Assembly (NCBI GenBank): GCA_014281115.1
Contig: JACONQ010000008.1
Coordinates: 2,046,001 to 2,110,000 of the forward strand
Reading direction: 5' to 3'
Source of the DNA: Laburnicola sp. R22_1
Taxonomy: Eukaryota; Ascomycota; Dothideomycetes; Pleosporales; Didymosphaeriaceae
Length of the DNA stretch: 64,000 nt
The translations under genes and the position numbers were made by a program. Below the pieces are notes generated by a model. It saw only the letters and a list, made by a program, of their open reading frames with translations, had not been told where the DNA came from and ran no database searches. The first letter of the stretch is position 1. Each line of letters opens with the position of its first letter. Of this stretch, positions 1 to 11,227 are shown piece after piece.

Positions 1-858
1 GGCTTTGTCGGCCATGGCGGTGATTTCGCCGAATTCGAGGGCCTACAAATGGTGTGAGTTTTATGTTGAAAGTCACGGGAAGCCCTGCACCTACTGCCTC
101 AAAGACACCCGGCCCGGATTCTGTATGCCATCCCTCTATCCCGCAGTTGAACTGCGTGCATGCATCGAAGATACCGTAGTAGTAATCCTGATTATGCACT
201 GGTCGCGTTATGCTGTATCCGAACATGCCCTCTGTAAGCGATGGAAGCGAATTAACGGGGTTGTCGCGCAGGAAAGACGCCGTGGAAGAAGAATTTCGCT
301 CGGGCCCGTCATGAGTCTGTGGCGCTCTGAACTGGTAGAACTCATACTCGGCTATAGCACACCAAAGTCAGACATTTACAGCGCCGCAGTATCTGTCCTG
401 CTTCCAAACGTGGTGTACTGACCTCCGGCCATTGCGCCATATCCCTTCTCCTTTAGCTTGTCCACCGTCCTCTTCAACATACTCCTCGGGCACGCGCTTA
501 GGCCGTTGTTCGTATCCGGGTCATAGAAGGATATCAGGAAGAAGGGCACGTTGTTTTCCCATGGTATGCGGCGGAAGCTGGAAAGATCGGGAATGGCGAC
601 CAGGTCGCGATATCCATTCTCCTTGTTCGAGATGCCGAGCTCGCGGAAATACGTTTGGTCGTGCATGTCCCAGCCAAAGATAACGCTGCAGAAGCCGAAG
701 CCTTCTCGCGCAATGGACAAAAATTTCTTCTTCGCCATGAGCTTCCCGCGCAGGATGCCATCGACATCTATCCCGGCGACCTTGACGGCGCGGTCCTGCT
801 GCAGGAGCTTGGGGAGGCTCTCGGCTGTTATCTGCGCGGGGTCTTCGCTAGCAGACAT
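1..858 (-). CDS. Glutamine synthetase-like enzyme (type I-like GS fold), 3' part outside the window
   Basis: Exons read on the minus strand are 858-423, 351-95 and 42-1, with introns 352-422 and 43-94, both GT-AG. The start MSASEDPAQ at 858 is the first Met of the frame. Exon 1 carries the beta-grasp N-domain (VKVAGIDVDGILRGKLM, then FGWDMHDQTYF). Exon 2 opens the catalytic domain with EYEFYQF, whose Glu is the metal-binding position of GS enzymes, and continues to EGWHTESGPGVFEA. Exon 3 begins ALEFGEI and leaves the window. The family ligates ammonia or an amine to glutamate using ATP. Fungal members of this prokaryote-like branch are often annotated as gamma-glutamyl-polyamine or FluG-like synthetases, and the true substrate cannot be read from sequence. 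No lesion is seen in the visible 245 or so codons. The rest of the catalytic domain must lie to the left of position 1. Confidence 0.85.
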
Positions 859-1800
859 GGTGGCAGCGGTGGAATATATCGCGAATTGGTAGAGTTCCGC
901 AGGTCAATCGCAGAAGATTCATGAAAGGTCAAGTGAGCGAGAGAGGCGCGATAAGGACGAGGAGCAGGTTGGGACGAGTGGCATCCGCAGTACGTTGGAA
1001 CAGATACCGAACTGATCGTGTGGCTGAAAGCTCGGGCCAATGACGATGAGTTCCTGCCGAGGTGAGAAATGCATCATGCATCACAACCGAGCCATACAAA
1101 GGGCATTGAACCTCGTATAACTTCGGCGGTGACCCAGGGCCATATTGTCTTCAAAATCCACCAAGACGATGACCTGGCAAGCCCATGCGTGGTCATCACT
1201 GAAGCTCTCCGCCGAGCATTACCCCGCACTCTCATTGGAGGGGCACTGGCTGCATCCTGCGTGCCTGTATAGTAACGGCGGGATCCCGTATACAGTTCTG
1301 GACATGGAATGTTCAAAGGAGCAACAGCAACGCGAATCAACTTCTTTCACTGCCTAGCTGAAGCATGGCAGTACCTCCAGGGCTAGGTACATAATGCGTG
1401 ACCGGCAGCATGACTCTTATCCAGTCCTGAAGCCCAACGGTATCTAGGGGCCGACTTCGGGAGCGCCCACTATCACCGACACTACCCGTGACTCTCACTT
1501 CGCCATGCACCAAGCCCTCGACACCGACTCTCCCATAGCGCCAGCTGCTGTAGCCCTACCGCTTCTATAGGTGAGCACAACCTCAAGTAAGTCGCTCCCT
1601 TATCGCCACGTCGGCAAACCTAGCTGGGTCCCTTGCGTTCAAGGGACCGGTCCCCACGTCACTCAAAATTAGTCACATATGTTCAGCTTCCATAACAGCT
1701 TCCTGGGCTTCCCTTACTTGACTACCAGATCGTACTGACCTCGATACAGATTACCGGGAATTTCAGTCGAGCATCAACCCCAAAATCAAGCAGATTCAAC
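859..1800. other. Intergenic region between divergent genes
   Basis: Ordinary base composition. It holds the divergent upstream regions of the glutamine synthetase-like gene (minus) and the dehydrogenase gene (plus). Short reading frames at about 1069-1357 overlap one another on both strands and show no domain, so I do not call them. No repeat or RNA gene is recognised. Confidence 0.6.
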
Positions 1801-2897
1801 ATGGGTCGTCTTGAAGGCAAAAACTGCATCGTCACGGGAGCTGCCGGGTACGTATACTGGCCCGTGTGCTCACGAGAGCATGTCTCGCGAGAATACTCAA
1901 TAGTTTCGATTCCTTCTATCCTCTCCACTCCTGGAAATGCATTTCCAAGAGTGCAGTTATATTCGTCCAATTTTCAGTCCTGCCTCTATTGTTTTCATGT
2001 CTAAAGCACATTTTTGGGAGTCATGCCTCATGCACCTTGTCAATCTCTTTTCCACTAACACTTCAAAGTGGCATCGGCTTAGAAACCTGCATCCTCTTTG
2101 CCCGTGAAGGCGCAAATGTCCTCCTGTCCGACATCTCCGGACCCGCTCTGGAAAAGGCAATCGAAAAGCTGAAGGCAGTTGTCCCGGAAGCCAAGAAGCT
2201 GGAGACCAAAGTCACCGATGTCTCCAAGGAAGCCGATGTCAAAGCCATGGTCGAGCATGTAGACTCTTGGGGCGGTCTAGACGTCATCTTCAACAACGCT
2301 GGAATCATGCACTCGGACGACGCGGATGCTATTGACACACCAGAGAAGATCTGGGACCTTACTCAGGCGATCAATGTGAAGGGTGTATGGTTTGGCAGCA
2401 AGTACGCAGTGCTGAGTTTCAGGAAACACAACAAGAAGAGGGCAAGTGTGATCAACACCGCAAGCGTGGTAGCGCTTGTGGGAAGTGCGACACCACAGCT
2501 TGCGTATACGGCTAGCAAGGGTGCTGTGCTGGCATTGACGAGGGAGCTAGCTATTTGCCATGCGAGGGAGGGCTTCCGCTTCAACGCTCTGTGCCCGGCG
2601 CCGCTTAAGTAAGCCTTTTTTTTCTCTGTATGTGTAGCGGACTCTAACGCGACCAGCACTCCTCTTCTTCAAGATTGGCTTGGCGACGATCAGGAAAAGC
2701 GCGCCCGTCGTGAGGTGCACTTCCCGACCGGCCGCTTCGGCGAGGCTATCGAGCAGGCACAAGCAGTCCTGTTCCTTGCTAGTGACGAGAGCAGTTTTGT
2801 CAATGGCACGGATTTCGTGGTTGACGGCGGTATGACCAACTGCTACATCACGCCCTTGGGCCCGCCAACGGAGCCGCCGAAGAACAACGCTCGTTAA
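1801..2897 (+). CDS. Short-chain dehydrogenase/reductase (classical SDR, FabG-like)
   Basis: Three exons, 1801-1847, 2069-2608 and 2657-2897, give 275 residues. The introns are 1848-2068 (221 nt, long for this genome) and 2609-2656 (48 nt), both GT-AG. Joining exon 1 (IVTGAAG) to exon 2 (GIGLE) rebuilds the Rossmann NAD(P)-binding motif TGxxxGIG at residues 13-19. NNAG follows, then the catalytic Ser and the YTASK motif with Tyr162 and Lys166. The C-terminus VNGTDFVVDGGM is typical of classical SDRs. The enzyme oxidises or reduces an alcohol/carbonyl pair with NAD(P)H; the substrate is unknown. The start is set by the motif and by a purine-rich context. A cryptic small exon inside the long first intron is possible. 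The gene is next to the repeat block that begins about 180 bp downstream, yet shows no RIP-like damage. Confidence 0.88.
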
Positions 2898-3082
2898 AAT
2901 CATCAGATTGGCTGCATGAGACAGGTTCCCGAGGCAGCAACTCTCAGTTCGTGTTCCGGAAGTGCGAGTGAAATGGATATTTATCAAAGGGAATGGCGGA
3001 GTATGCTCAGCATTTTCTTAAGGCGGGCTGTCTGGCCCAGTGCTGCATCTATATATCCCTAATAAATGTATGCTATAGAAAT

Positions 3083-3368
3083 TGTAAGGGCGGTACACGG
3101 CCTTATAGGGCTAACCTATTAGGGACAGCTAGAATAGTTAAAAGAGCTAGTTAAATTAATACTATTCTAAGATAGTAGATAAGAAAGGAATGTAGGGGGC
3201 CCTTTCTTATATAAAAGGTAGTGTAGAGTATAGGCCTATACTAACTACTATACTAACACTAACTAAAAAAAATATCTTTAGAAAAGTAAAAGATATAAAT
3301 AGAGAAAATAGGGTGTAAAAAAAGATAATAGGGCGTACTTAGTAGGGAGGCTAGTAAGTACTATTATA
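3083..3368. repeat. Left LTR of the decayed element
   Basis: Starts TGTAAGGGCGGTACACGG and ends TATTATA. It aligns along its length with 9314-9594 and with the solo LTR at 41438-41715. Differences among the three copies are mostly C-to-T or G-to-A. Confidence 0.85.
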
Positions 3369-4809
3369 TAACCCCCCTTTTAAGGCCTAAAAATAGAAGG
3401 GAAAATATATAAAATAAGGTGTTTTAGCGGATTTTTAATATAACTAGCACTATTTTAGAGCTAAAGAGGTCTAGAATAGAGGTAATAGGCTCTTATAGTT
3501 CTAGCAGTAGCCTTAGTTTTTAATTTAGATACTATTTAGTAAAGATATTAAAAAAAGTAGTTAAAGATAAATGTATACTAGGTTAGAAACTATATCTTAG
3601 TATTTAGCGTTTTACTAATAAAGCGTATTCTTAGCTCTAACACTATATAAAAACATAGTTAGCTAAAATAAATTTAGTTAGTTTATTATACGCTAGCGTA
3701 ATTATATTATATAAAGTTTTCTAGTACTATAAAAAAGCGTTTTAAAAAAAATTTAACCTACCTTTATAGTTTTTAATTAAGGTAAGGCGGCTTATAAAGC
3801 TATAGAGGCTACTAGTATAGTAGAGTAGAAGTGCTAAAAGCTATAGGTGCCCTATATATATAATAGTTAGAAAGCTACTAAATTAATAGTAAGCTAGCTA
3901 AGAAAAAAATAGCTAGGAGTAAAAGTGCTAAAAGTAATAGGTGCCTATAAATAGTAGACTAATTAGGAAGCTATTAAGCTAGTAATAAACTAGACTACCT
4001 ATTTTAGTAGCTTAAGGTGCCTCTAGGGGCAAAATAAGTTAGGTAACTAGTAAATTAGAGTAAGGACTAATAGTTAGGAGGCAGCTCCTAATTATTAGCA
4101 TTCTAGAAGATTTTATTAGGCAGTTTACTATTAGATTTATTACCTAAGTATTCTTCTTATAGAGAGCTAGACTTAAGATTAGTTAGATTAGTAAATTTAG
4201 AGTTATTATTATAATAGGTAGGCTCTTTATCTTTTAATTCGCCGCTATAATAGGTAGCGTTATTATCTTCTAAACTATTATTATAGTAAGTAATGCTAAG
4301 TTTATAAAAATTATTCTTATTAAGTACCTTTTCTCTAGTGTAATTACTATAGTTCTTACTAAATTAGGCGTCTTCTAGCTTGTCTAGATATTCTAGCAAT
4401 AGCTAGAAAAAGATAGTAGAAAGTAGTTAGCTAAAGTAATTAGGCTTATGCTCTACTTTAAAGTCTCTATTATTAGAAAGAGTAGTTAGAGTCGCCTAAT
4501 ATATATTAATTTTAGGATCCTTAGGAGATAATAGCATAAAGTTATTAAATTTAGAAACTAACTACTAGTAAGTTTAAGGCAAAAGTAAGGTTATAATAGA
4601 AACATTTAACTATAACCTATTAATAAGTTAAACTAGAAGGTAGCTAGGTAATATTAATAGTCTAGTAATTAATTACCTAGCTAAATACTTAATAGGTAGT
4701 TAGTAAGGGCTAGAGTAGTTATAGTAAAGGGAGTAGGTTTCTGTAACTAGTGCTACCTTAGTTTAAATATAAGCTTAACTAAAGTTTAAAGTAGTAAAAG
4801 ATTAGAGTA

Positions 4810-6643
4810 ACGTAATTTACTAGTGAGCTTCGTATACTACTAAGCTGCACACCCCACTAAAACGCGTGCGCCTTTTTAATAGATAACTAAATAATAACTA
4901 AATTAAACCTATATAAATATATATATAAAATATTCCTAATTACTTCTATATTAAGTTCTCTTATAGCCTTACACATAGCACTTTGAGCACGTTAGTGGTG
5001 CTCGCTAATAGCTCTGAGATGCCTAGCGCTAGACATCTACCTGCGCCCTTATTTCTGCCTCTATAGCTAGCCTCTAACCTTCCTAGCCTATAAAAGTCCC
5101 TCCTATAGCAATATACTGCCGTCGCTGTTGCCTCTTTTTCTCTTAGCAATAGTTAGCCTAATATAGCTTAGTGTTCTCCTTAGTAAGAATTATTGTAGAG
5201 TGTATCGCTATCTAATATCCTTTTATAAGCTAAGCTAGAGCCTAATATATAAGGCTTTGTAATTAATAACTAAGAAAGTTATGTAGCAGCTAGGCCTACT
5301 ACTACAGCTAAGCAACTGTGTAAGGCGTCTTAGTAGTCTAGCGCCTCTCACTATTAGCTTCTTGCCTTAGGAGAGACGGCGTTCGGACCATAGTGAGCGA
5401 TAATAGGACGCGCTCAGGACAGTGTAGGACAAGCCCTACTGCTTAAAAGCCACTCTTAATTAACTACTCTAAGAAGACTAAAGCCCTAATACGCATATAG
5501 ATATTAAGAAATTCCTACTTATTAATGTAAAAGATATAATTGCGCGCGAGCTCAGACACCTTACGTCTATACGCAGCTTTAAGCAGCGCGTAGTAGGCAA
5601 TATCTATCAGCTATAGTAGATGTGAGCTATAAGCTAGCATATAAAGACTAATAATCTTATTCTCTATATAGAACTAATTAAACTTAGGCGTTGCATAGCT
5701 GCTATAGCCGTCTAGAATAGGCAGGCAATAGGCTCTAGCTAAGTGCAACGCAGTCTAATAGTTAAAGTGCTTAAGCTATTCTAGGCTAAGCTTATTAGTT
5801 GTCTAGCCATTATTACTTACTATAAGCCTCTAGTCGCCTAGAATAAGCTAATACTAGCTAGCTTAGTGTAGCTTTTCAGATAGTATAATAAATGGCAAGA
5901 GCACCTAGCCTAACGCGCTAACACATATAATTGCTATAACCTAGTTACAATTACTAGACTATATAGCAATTACTCGCCTAACTCTATTAGAGCTTATAAT
6001 AATCTTAGATATGCTAGTAACTCCTATTATAAATCCTATCTTATTAAAATTATATATATCCTTATCTATTATACTGTACTTCTAACGCGTGTTCTTAACA
6101 AGCTTAAACTAGGCTCTAAACTTAACTAAATCCTAATAGAGAGCACGCTAAGCATGTAGCTTCCTATCCTACTTAGTTATAAGCTCTGCCTAGCTGTTAA
6201 TAAAGCGTGACACCTGGTTCTTGCTAATAGGCTGTGGAGGCGAGATCTAGCCTTAAGCTTAAAGCAGAACGTCTACTATTTAGCGCACATTAATAATATA
6301 GGGTGGAAAGCCTTGTCTATTAAGGTCTAGGATCTAGCGAATAAGAGACTACTCTTTAAGAGGCGATAGCTTACATTTATTAGACGTTATCTTAATTCTA
6401 GCTTAGATACTATAGAGGCGCGACTAAAGGGTTAATTTGGAGATATTATAGGCTGCTGCCATAGTGCGAATTAACTAATAAAGATAAGACTTAATTAAGA
6501 CAAGGGTAAGACTAAGTCTGCCTTCTTTTAATAGCAATTAAGCTCGTTGTTATTAAGCCATAGTTAAAAAGGTGGACGCGTCGTATTGCGTTTTAGTGGG
6601 GTGCGCAGCTTAGTAGTGTATATAGCTTACTAGTGAATTACGT
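4810..6643 (-). mobile_element. Fot1/pogo-like DNA transposon, decayed, nested in the LTR element
   Basis: Long terminal inverted repeats begin ACGTAATT(T/C)ACTAGT and share, further in, CTACTAAGCTGC and CACCCCACTAAAACGC. TA dinucleotides flank both ends (4808-4809 and 6644-6645), the Tc1/mariner-superfamily target duplication. Minus-strand conceptual translation around 6240-6430 resembles the N-terminal part of Fot1-type transposases (LDSRGF-like segment) but is broken by many TAG/TAA codons. Length of 1.83 kb is normal for the group. Confidence 0.8.
4900..6450 (-). pseudogene. Fot1/pogo-like transposase remnant
   Basis: Only scattered similarity remains, with stops every few dozen codons in every frame. 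Position and strand inside the 4810-6643 element match the transposases of the better preserved elements in this window. The borders given are approximate. Confidence 0.55.
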
Positions 6644-7104
6644 TAGAGTATATAAGGCTACTTAGTAAGGTAAAGTAGTAAAAGATTAAGACGGACTAAA
6701 TAAATCTACTTAGTAAAGTTAGCGCTAAGGTAATCTAGTATTTAGATTTTCTAAGTGTTAAAGTAGTTTATTAGGGGCGTCTATTACGTAGGTAATAAAG
6801 AATAATAAGAAAACATATCTAAGAAATTAATAGTTAGGCTTAGTAGAGTACCTAGATTTAGTAGATTTAGGTATCTTATAAGTGCAAGCTAGCGCGCTTA
6901 GTAAGCAAGATAGGACGTCTTATAAAGAGGGTAAAAATATTACAAATATAAATTTTTTATAAATAGTGTTGCGGCGCCTCTAGAGCCTAATTCGAATTTT
7001 CTTTACTTAGTGCATTTAGCCCTTATAGTGTAATACTAATTAGGCAAATTAGTTTTTAAAAGTAATATAGTTATTATTTATTAATATTTATTATTATTTA
7101 GAAA

Positions 7105-7720
7105 TGTTTAGGGCGGCCTCTTAATAGACTAGAGAGATTTCTTTTAGTAGATCTAGGTGCAACCTATTAAACTAGAGTATAAAGTTTTATAGGTATAACT
7201 AATAGAACTTTCTACTACTTACGCTATAACTAGTAGCTAGTAGACTTAGAATTATAGCCTCTTTAAATAAGCCTTAGTAGTGTCTTAATTCTATTAGCGT
7301 AAAGTAGTACTACTACTTTTATAACTTAAAGTAGTTTCTTTTAATAAACTATAGTAGTGTAACCTATTAAACTAGTCTTTTATAGAAATAACTAATAAGG
7401 TTCCTACTCTTATATATTAAGTAGAAAAAGACTTAAAAGTAGCCTTTTTAATAGACCTTAGAGTAGTAAAATATAAACTTTTAGTACTAGAAATCCTTTC
7501 TAGTAACTAATAAAGTTCCTATCCTTATGCAATAAGTAAGGGAGAGACTTAGAAGTAGCCTCTTTTAATAGACCTTAAGGTAGTATAATAGCTATCTAGC
7601 ACTAAAGTAACTAATAAACTAATATACTCTTACTAACTTATAGTAGATAAAAAAGTTATAATAGTAGCCTCTTTTAATAGACCTTAGCGTAGTACAATAA
7701 TTACTTAGTATATTTCTTTT
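7105..7720. repeat. Degenerate tandem repeat, unit about 115 bp
   Basis: The phrase CCTCTTTTAATAGACCTTA or a close variant recurs near 7110, 7440, 7558 and 7670, the last three 112-118 bp apart, and again near 9155. Each is preceded by a tract like ACTAATAAACTAATATACTC. The units are mutated and non-coding. Confidence 0.6.
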
Positions 7721-7724
7721 TACG

Positions 7725-8045
7725 ACTAAGGAGTTTCTAATAAAATTATTATAATAATAGCAGTTATCTCTTCTACTATTATTAATATAGATTACTTAGT
7801 ATAATAATTACTTAGTATAGTTTTTTTTTACAACTAAGGAGTTTCTAATAAAATTATTATAATAATAGCAATTATCTCTTCTACTATTATTAATAAAGAT
7901 TACTTAGTATAACTAGTAACTAATAGTTTTTTTGCGACTAAGGGGTTTCTAATAAAAATATTATAATAATAGTAAATAATCCTCCTACTATTATATACAC
8001 AGAAAAGCGTTTTAAAGTATTAATAAAAAGGAGTTAGCGTATTAT
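7725..8045. repeat. Three tandem copies of a dispersed ~115-bp repeat
   Basis: Each unit contains a CGACTAAGGAGTTTCTAATA-like sequence followed by TTATTATAATAATAG and an ACTATTAT segment. The last unit continues into CAGAAAAGCGTTTTAAAGTA. The same unit occurs singly, in the opposite orientation, at 31317-31430, 33726-33835 and 62663-62745, so it is a mobile or dispersed family rather than a local satellite. Confidence 0.65.
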
Positions 8046-8179
8046 AAGCGAGCTAAGCGAGCTTAGTAGACTTAGCGCGCCTACTCTAACTAAAAAAAAT
8101 CCACATATAAAACTATAGGTAAGGCTATATTACTATACTATAGTTTAGAGTAGGAAAAAGATATAAAATAGCACTAGCG

Positions 8180-8680
8180 CTATAACGCTGTAGCTATTAT
8201 CTTCTCTACTATTATTTCTAAAGATATTACTAGAAATAATAGCTATATTAGCAAATTTGTGTGCTACTTATAAGCAATACATACTAGGTAAAAGCTTACA
8301 CACTATAGGTACACTAACACTCTATCTTTATATTAAAGTTAATCTTAAGACTTTTACTACTATTGCTTTATTTTCTACTATCTTTCTAAGCTTTAATACT
8401 AATGCCGCTGTTAAGGCTACTTAAAAGTACGCTCTAAATATCTATTTACTCGCCGCTATTACTAGGTCTATACTAGAATACTACTCTATCTAGGGTATTA
8501 TTAATAGAAAGCAGAAGGTATATCTTACTCTATATAAGGCAGTCCTTGTATACTAGTTAGGCTAGCAATAAATTAATAACTATAAAAGTAGTAATAATAG
8601 ATGTATAAAGTTCTTACTATAGTTTCTTATATTACTACTAGTTAGAAAGGTAGTAATAAAGGGCAGGATTAAGGAGAAAG
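8180..8680 (+). pseudogene. Decayed reading frame of an unrecognised hydrophobic protein, shared with 34060-34560
   Basis: In one plus-strand frame both copies read EYYSI, then RKQKVYLTLYKAVLVY (Q is a stop in the second copy), then a run rich in Leu and Ile (FLILLLVRKVV). Almost all interruptions are TAG or TAA where a Trp or Gln codon would fit. Conservation of the frame between two independently mutated copies suggests a real ancestral protein with membrane-like segments. I do not recognise the family. Confidence 0.4.
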
Positions 8681-9313
8681 AGAAAAAAAATTTATTAATA
8701 AGTTGCTAAGAGAGAGAAGCATTACGTAGATATGTTAGATCTTTATAGTTATTATAGTATTAGATAGTAAGCTAGTAAGCGCGTTATATAAGTGTACTAT
8801 ATAGTAGTGTATAAATATAGCGCAATTACTAATAATAGCAATAATAGAGTAAGAGTTAGTTTTCTATACACGCTTTAAGTAACTTAATAGGTGTTAGAGT
8901 GCTTATAAATAATTAGAAGACAAGTACGCAGTTTATAAACTATCCTTATAAACTATTATTACGTTAGCGGAGACTAGGAGTAGATTGTATTTTTAGGCGC
9001 TAGACTAGAGCAGCCTTTCTATCCCAACCTACGCAGGCTCAATTTAAAAAATATATTAAAAAGATAATTAACACTAAGTAAATAATGCGACTAACTAGTA
9101 ACTAATAAACTAATATACTTTTACCTACTTATAGTAGGCAAAGAAGTTATAATAGTAGCCTTATAAATCTTAGCGTAGTATAATAACTACTTAGCATAAC
9201 AAGTAACTAATAAGGTAAAACTTTTACTAATTTAACTGCCTATAAATAGTGTCTTAAAAAAGTAGATATTATATTACTATTTATAACTAAATAAAAAATT
9301 AGTTTTAGAATAA

Positions 9314-9594
9314 TATAAGGGTAGTATATAGCTTTATAGGGCTAACCTATTAAGAATAGCTAGAATAGTTAAAAGAGCTATTTAAATTAATACTATTTTA
9401 AGGTAGTAAAAAAATTATAAGGGGCCTTTTCTTATATAAAGGGTGGCGTAGGGCATAGGCCTACACTAACTACTACGCTAACACTAACTAGGAAAAGTGC
9501 CTTTAGAAAGGTAAAAGGCGCAAATAGAGAAAATAGAATATATAAAAAAGGTAATAGAATGTGCTTAGTAGAGAGGCTAGTAAGTACTATTATA
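9314..9594. repeat. Right LTR of the decayed element
   Basis: Aligns with 3083-3368 from TATAAGGG to TATTATA and is followed by the target duplicate GAAAT at 9595-9599. It is more strongly mutated than the left copy. Confidence 0.82.
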
Positions 9595-10066
9595 GAAATT
9601 ATCTAGGTGTGTATATTATTAAGTGTAGGAAAGCGTATTAACTATAATATCTTAAAGCGAAGAGACCGAAGCTATCTAATAATACTTATTATTAATGGCC
9701 GCTAAAGGACCTAGTGTTATCGTAGTGTCTTTTCTGCCCCAAGCTCTTTCTATTAGTCGTATTTAGCCTACCTCTTTCTATAGCGTTTTAAGTATTATTC
9801 TTAATATTACACTCTTTATATTTTAGTGTACAAAATATTCTTAGGTTAGAAAATACCTAGTAGAGTTAAGATTAAGTTAAACCTTAGAGTATATAGAATA
9901 AATACACTACTATAGAGTTTTACTTATATATTAGGAAAGTTTTTCTACTTAACTATGCGAATTGTGCGCAGACGTGCGCAGACTTAACCTAGATTATAAG
10001 CGAGTCGCCCTTACAAGCAAGTCGCCCACCTCGTTAACTTTCTACAACGCGTCACCTACAAACTAC

Positions 10067-11227
10067 AATGGCTCAACCAACTTCTACTCAATTGCCCTGC
10101 AACGAAGCAGATATCTACCTTGCTATCCTAGCTATTAATTAGAACCAAATTCAGACTATACAAGAGGCTATACAGGCTTATAATGTCCCCCAATCAACGC
10201 TGCGCGACGCGATTGCCAGCCCAACTCAAAAAAAGCTTACCAAGCTAGAAGAGGAGGTGATTATCGAGTATATACTTAATCTAGATTCGCGAGGGTTTGC
10301 GCCTACTCTAGAAGCTGTGCGGAATATAGCGGATAAGTTGCTCGCTGAGCGCGGCAGTGGCCAGGTTAGTCAACAGTGGCCTAGAAACTTTGTCAAGCGA
10401 ACAGACAGCCTTACTACGCGGTTTAATCGACCGTACGACCACCAGAGAGCGCTCTGCGAGGATCCAGAAGCTATACAACGCTGGTTTAACCTCGTAGCGC
10501 GTACGAAGGCCACCTACGGTATCCACAACAAGGACACCTTCACTTTCTAATAGGCAAGATATCCTCCTAGCTAGTTATTACAGGATTAGAGAGACGTAGC
10601 CAGCCAAAAGCAATCTAGCCAGGCAATCGCGAATGGGTCACAGTAATCCATGGAATTAACGCTGCCAGGTGGGCAATTCCGCCCTTCGTCATTTTCGCTG
10701 GCCAGTATCACCTCTCTGCCTAGTATAAGGGCGAGGATATACCAGGCGACTGGACTATTAGGCTTAGCGACAACGGTTGGACTACTAACAAGCTTAGTAT
10801 TGCCTGGCTACAGCACTTTATTAAGCATATAGCAGCGCGTAGGGTAGGCGCGCGCCAGCTGCTTATACTTAACGGCCATAAGAGCCACAAGTCGCTTAAA
10901 TTCTAAGAAATCTGCAAGAATAACAATATCTATACTCTCTGTATGCCGCCACATTCGTCGCACCTCCTACAGCCACTAGACGTTGGCTGTTTCTCGCCAT
11001 TAAAGCGGGCGTATAGGTGCCAAGTGTCGAGCCTAATACGCAACTATATTAACTATATCACTAAGCTTAAGTTCCTACCTGCCTTCCGCGCCGCCTACAA
11101 CTAGTTAATTACAAAGGAGAATATCTGCGCAAGCTTTTAGGGCGCTGGACTAGCCCCACACAATCTAGAGGTAGTGATCTTAAAGCTTAATGTTAAGCTA
11201 AGAACGCCGTTGCCAGCAACCCTACTA
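10067..11227 (+). pseudogene. Transposase of the outer Fot1-like element, N-terminal and DDE part
   Basis: Translation starts MAQPTSTQ at 10067 and is stopped by a TAG within 30 codons. It continues through an N-terminal DNA-binding region, then LDSRGFAPTLEAVRNIADKL and a stretch typical of Fot1 transposases, ending KDTFTF at a stop near 10550. Beyond it the DDE domain is recognisable in pieces (NGHKSHKS-like, PPHSSHLLQPLD-like) but carries many TAG/TAA codons and frame changes. The gene is interrupted at 11228 by the second transposon and resumes at 13358. It cannot encode an active enzyme. Confidence 0.75.

Larger units (their letters stand above)
3083..9594. mobile_element. Decayed LTR element with 5-bp target duplication GAAAT, no recognisable gag-pol
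   Basis: Two diverged direct repeats (3083-3368 and 9314-9594) bound the element. The pentamer GAAAT stands immediately outside both ends (3078-3082 and 9595-9599), as expected for a single LTR-retrotransposon insertion. LTRs begin TGTAAGGG (TATAAGGG in the right copy) and end TATTATA, which a C-to-T change would produce from TATTACA. A 1.83-kb DNA transposon (4810-6643) is nested inside. Without it the interior is about 4.1 kb. I find no protease, reverse transcriptase or integrase motif there. Either RIP has erased them or the element was non-autonomous (LARD-like). Orientation is not determined. A better preserved solo LTR of the same family lies at 41438-41715. Confidence 0.82.
2990..9986. 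other. AT-rich, RIP-like mutated block
   Basis: Base composition falls abruptly after the dehydrogenase gene. TpA is very frequent, CpA/TpG is scarce, and no open frame longer than about 60 codons survives. The block consists of the LTR element 3083-9594 with its nested DNA transposon, followed by about 390 bp of further decayed repeat that forms the left flank of the next element. Confidence 0.8.

Noticed and set aside
1069..1357. Overlapping short frames upstream of the dehydrogenase gene
   Set aside because: Frames on both strands overlap, are under 90 codons, and lack motifs and initiation context.
4961..5149. Open frame of 62 codons in the AT-rich block
   Set aside because: It lies inside a decayed transposon and shows no similarity to a transposase in that frame.
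7105..8045. CRISPR-like array
   Set aside because: The repeats are about 115 bp long, diverged and without regular unique spacers, in a eukaryotic genome.
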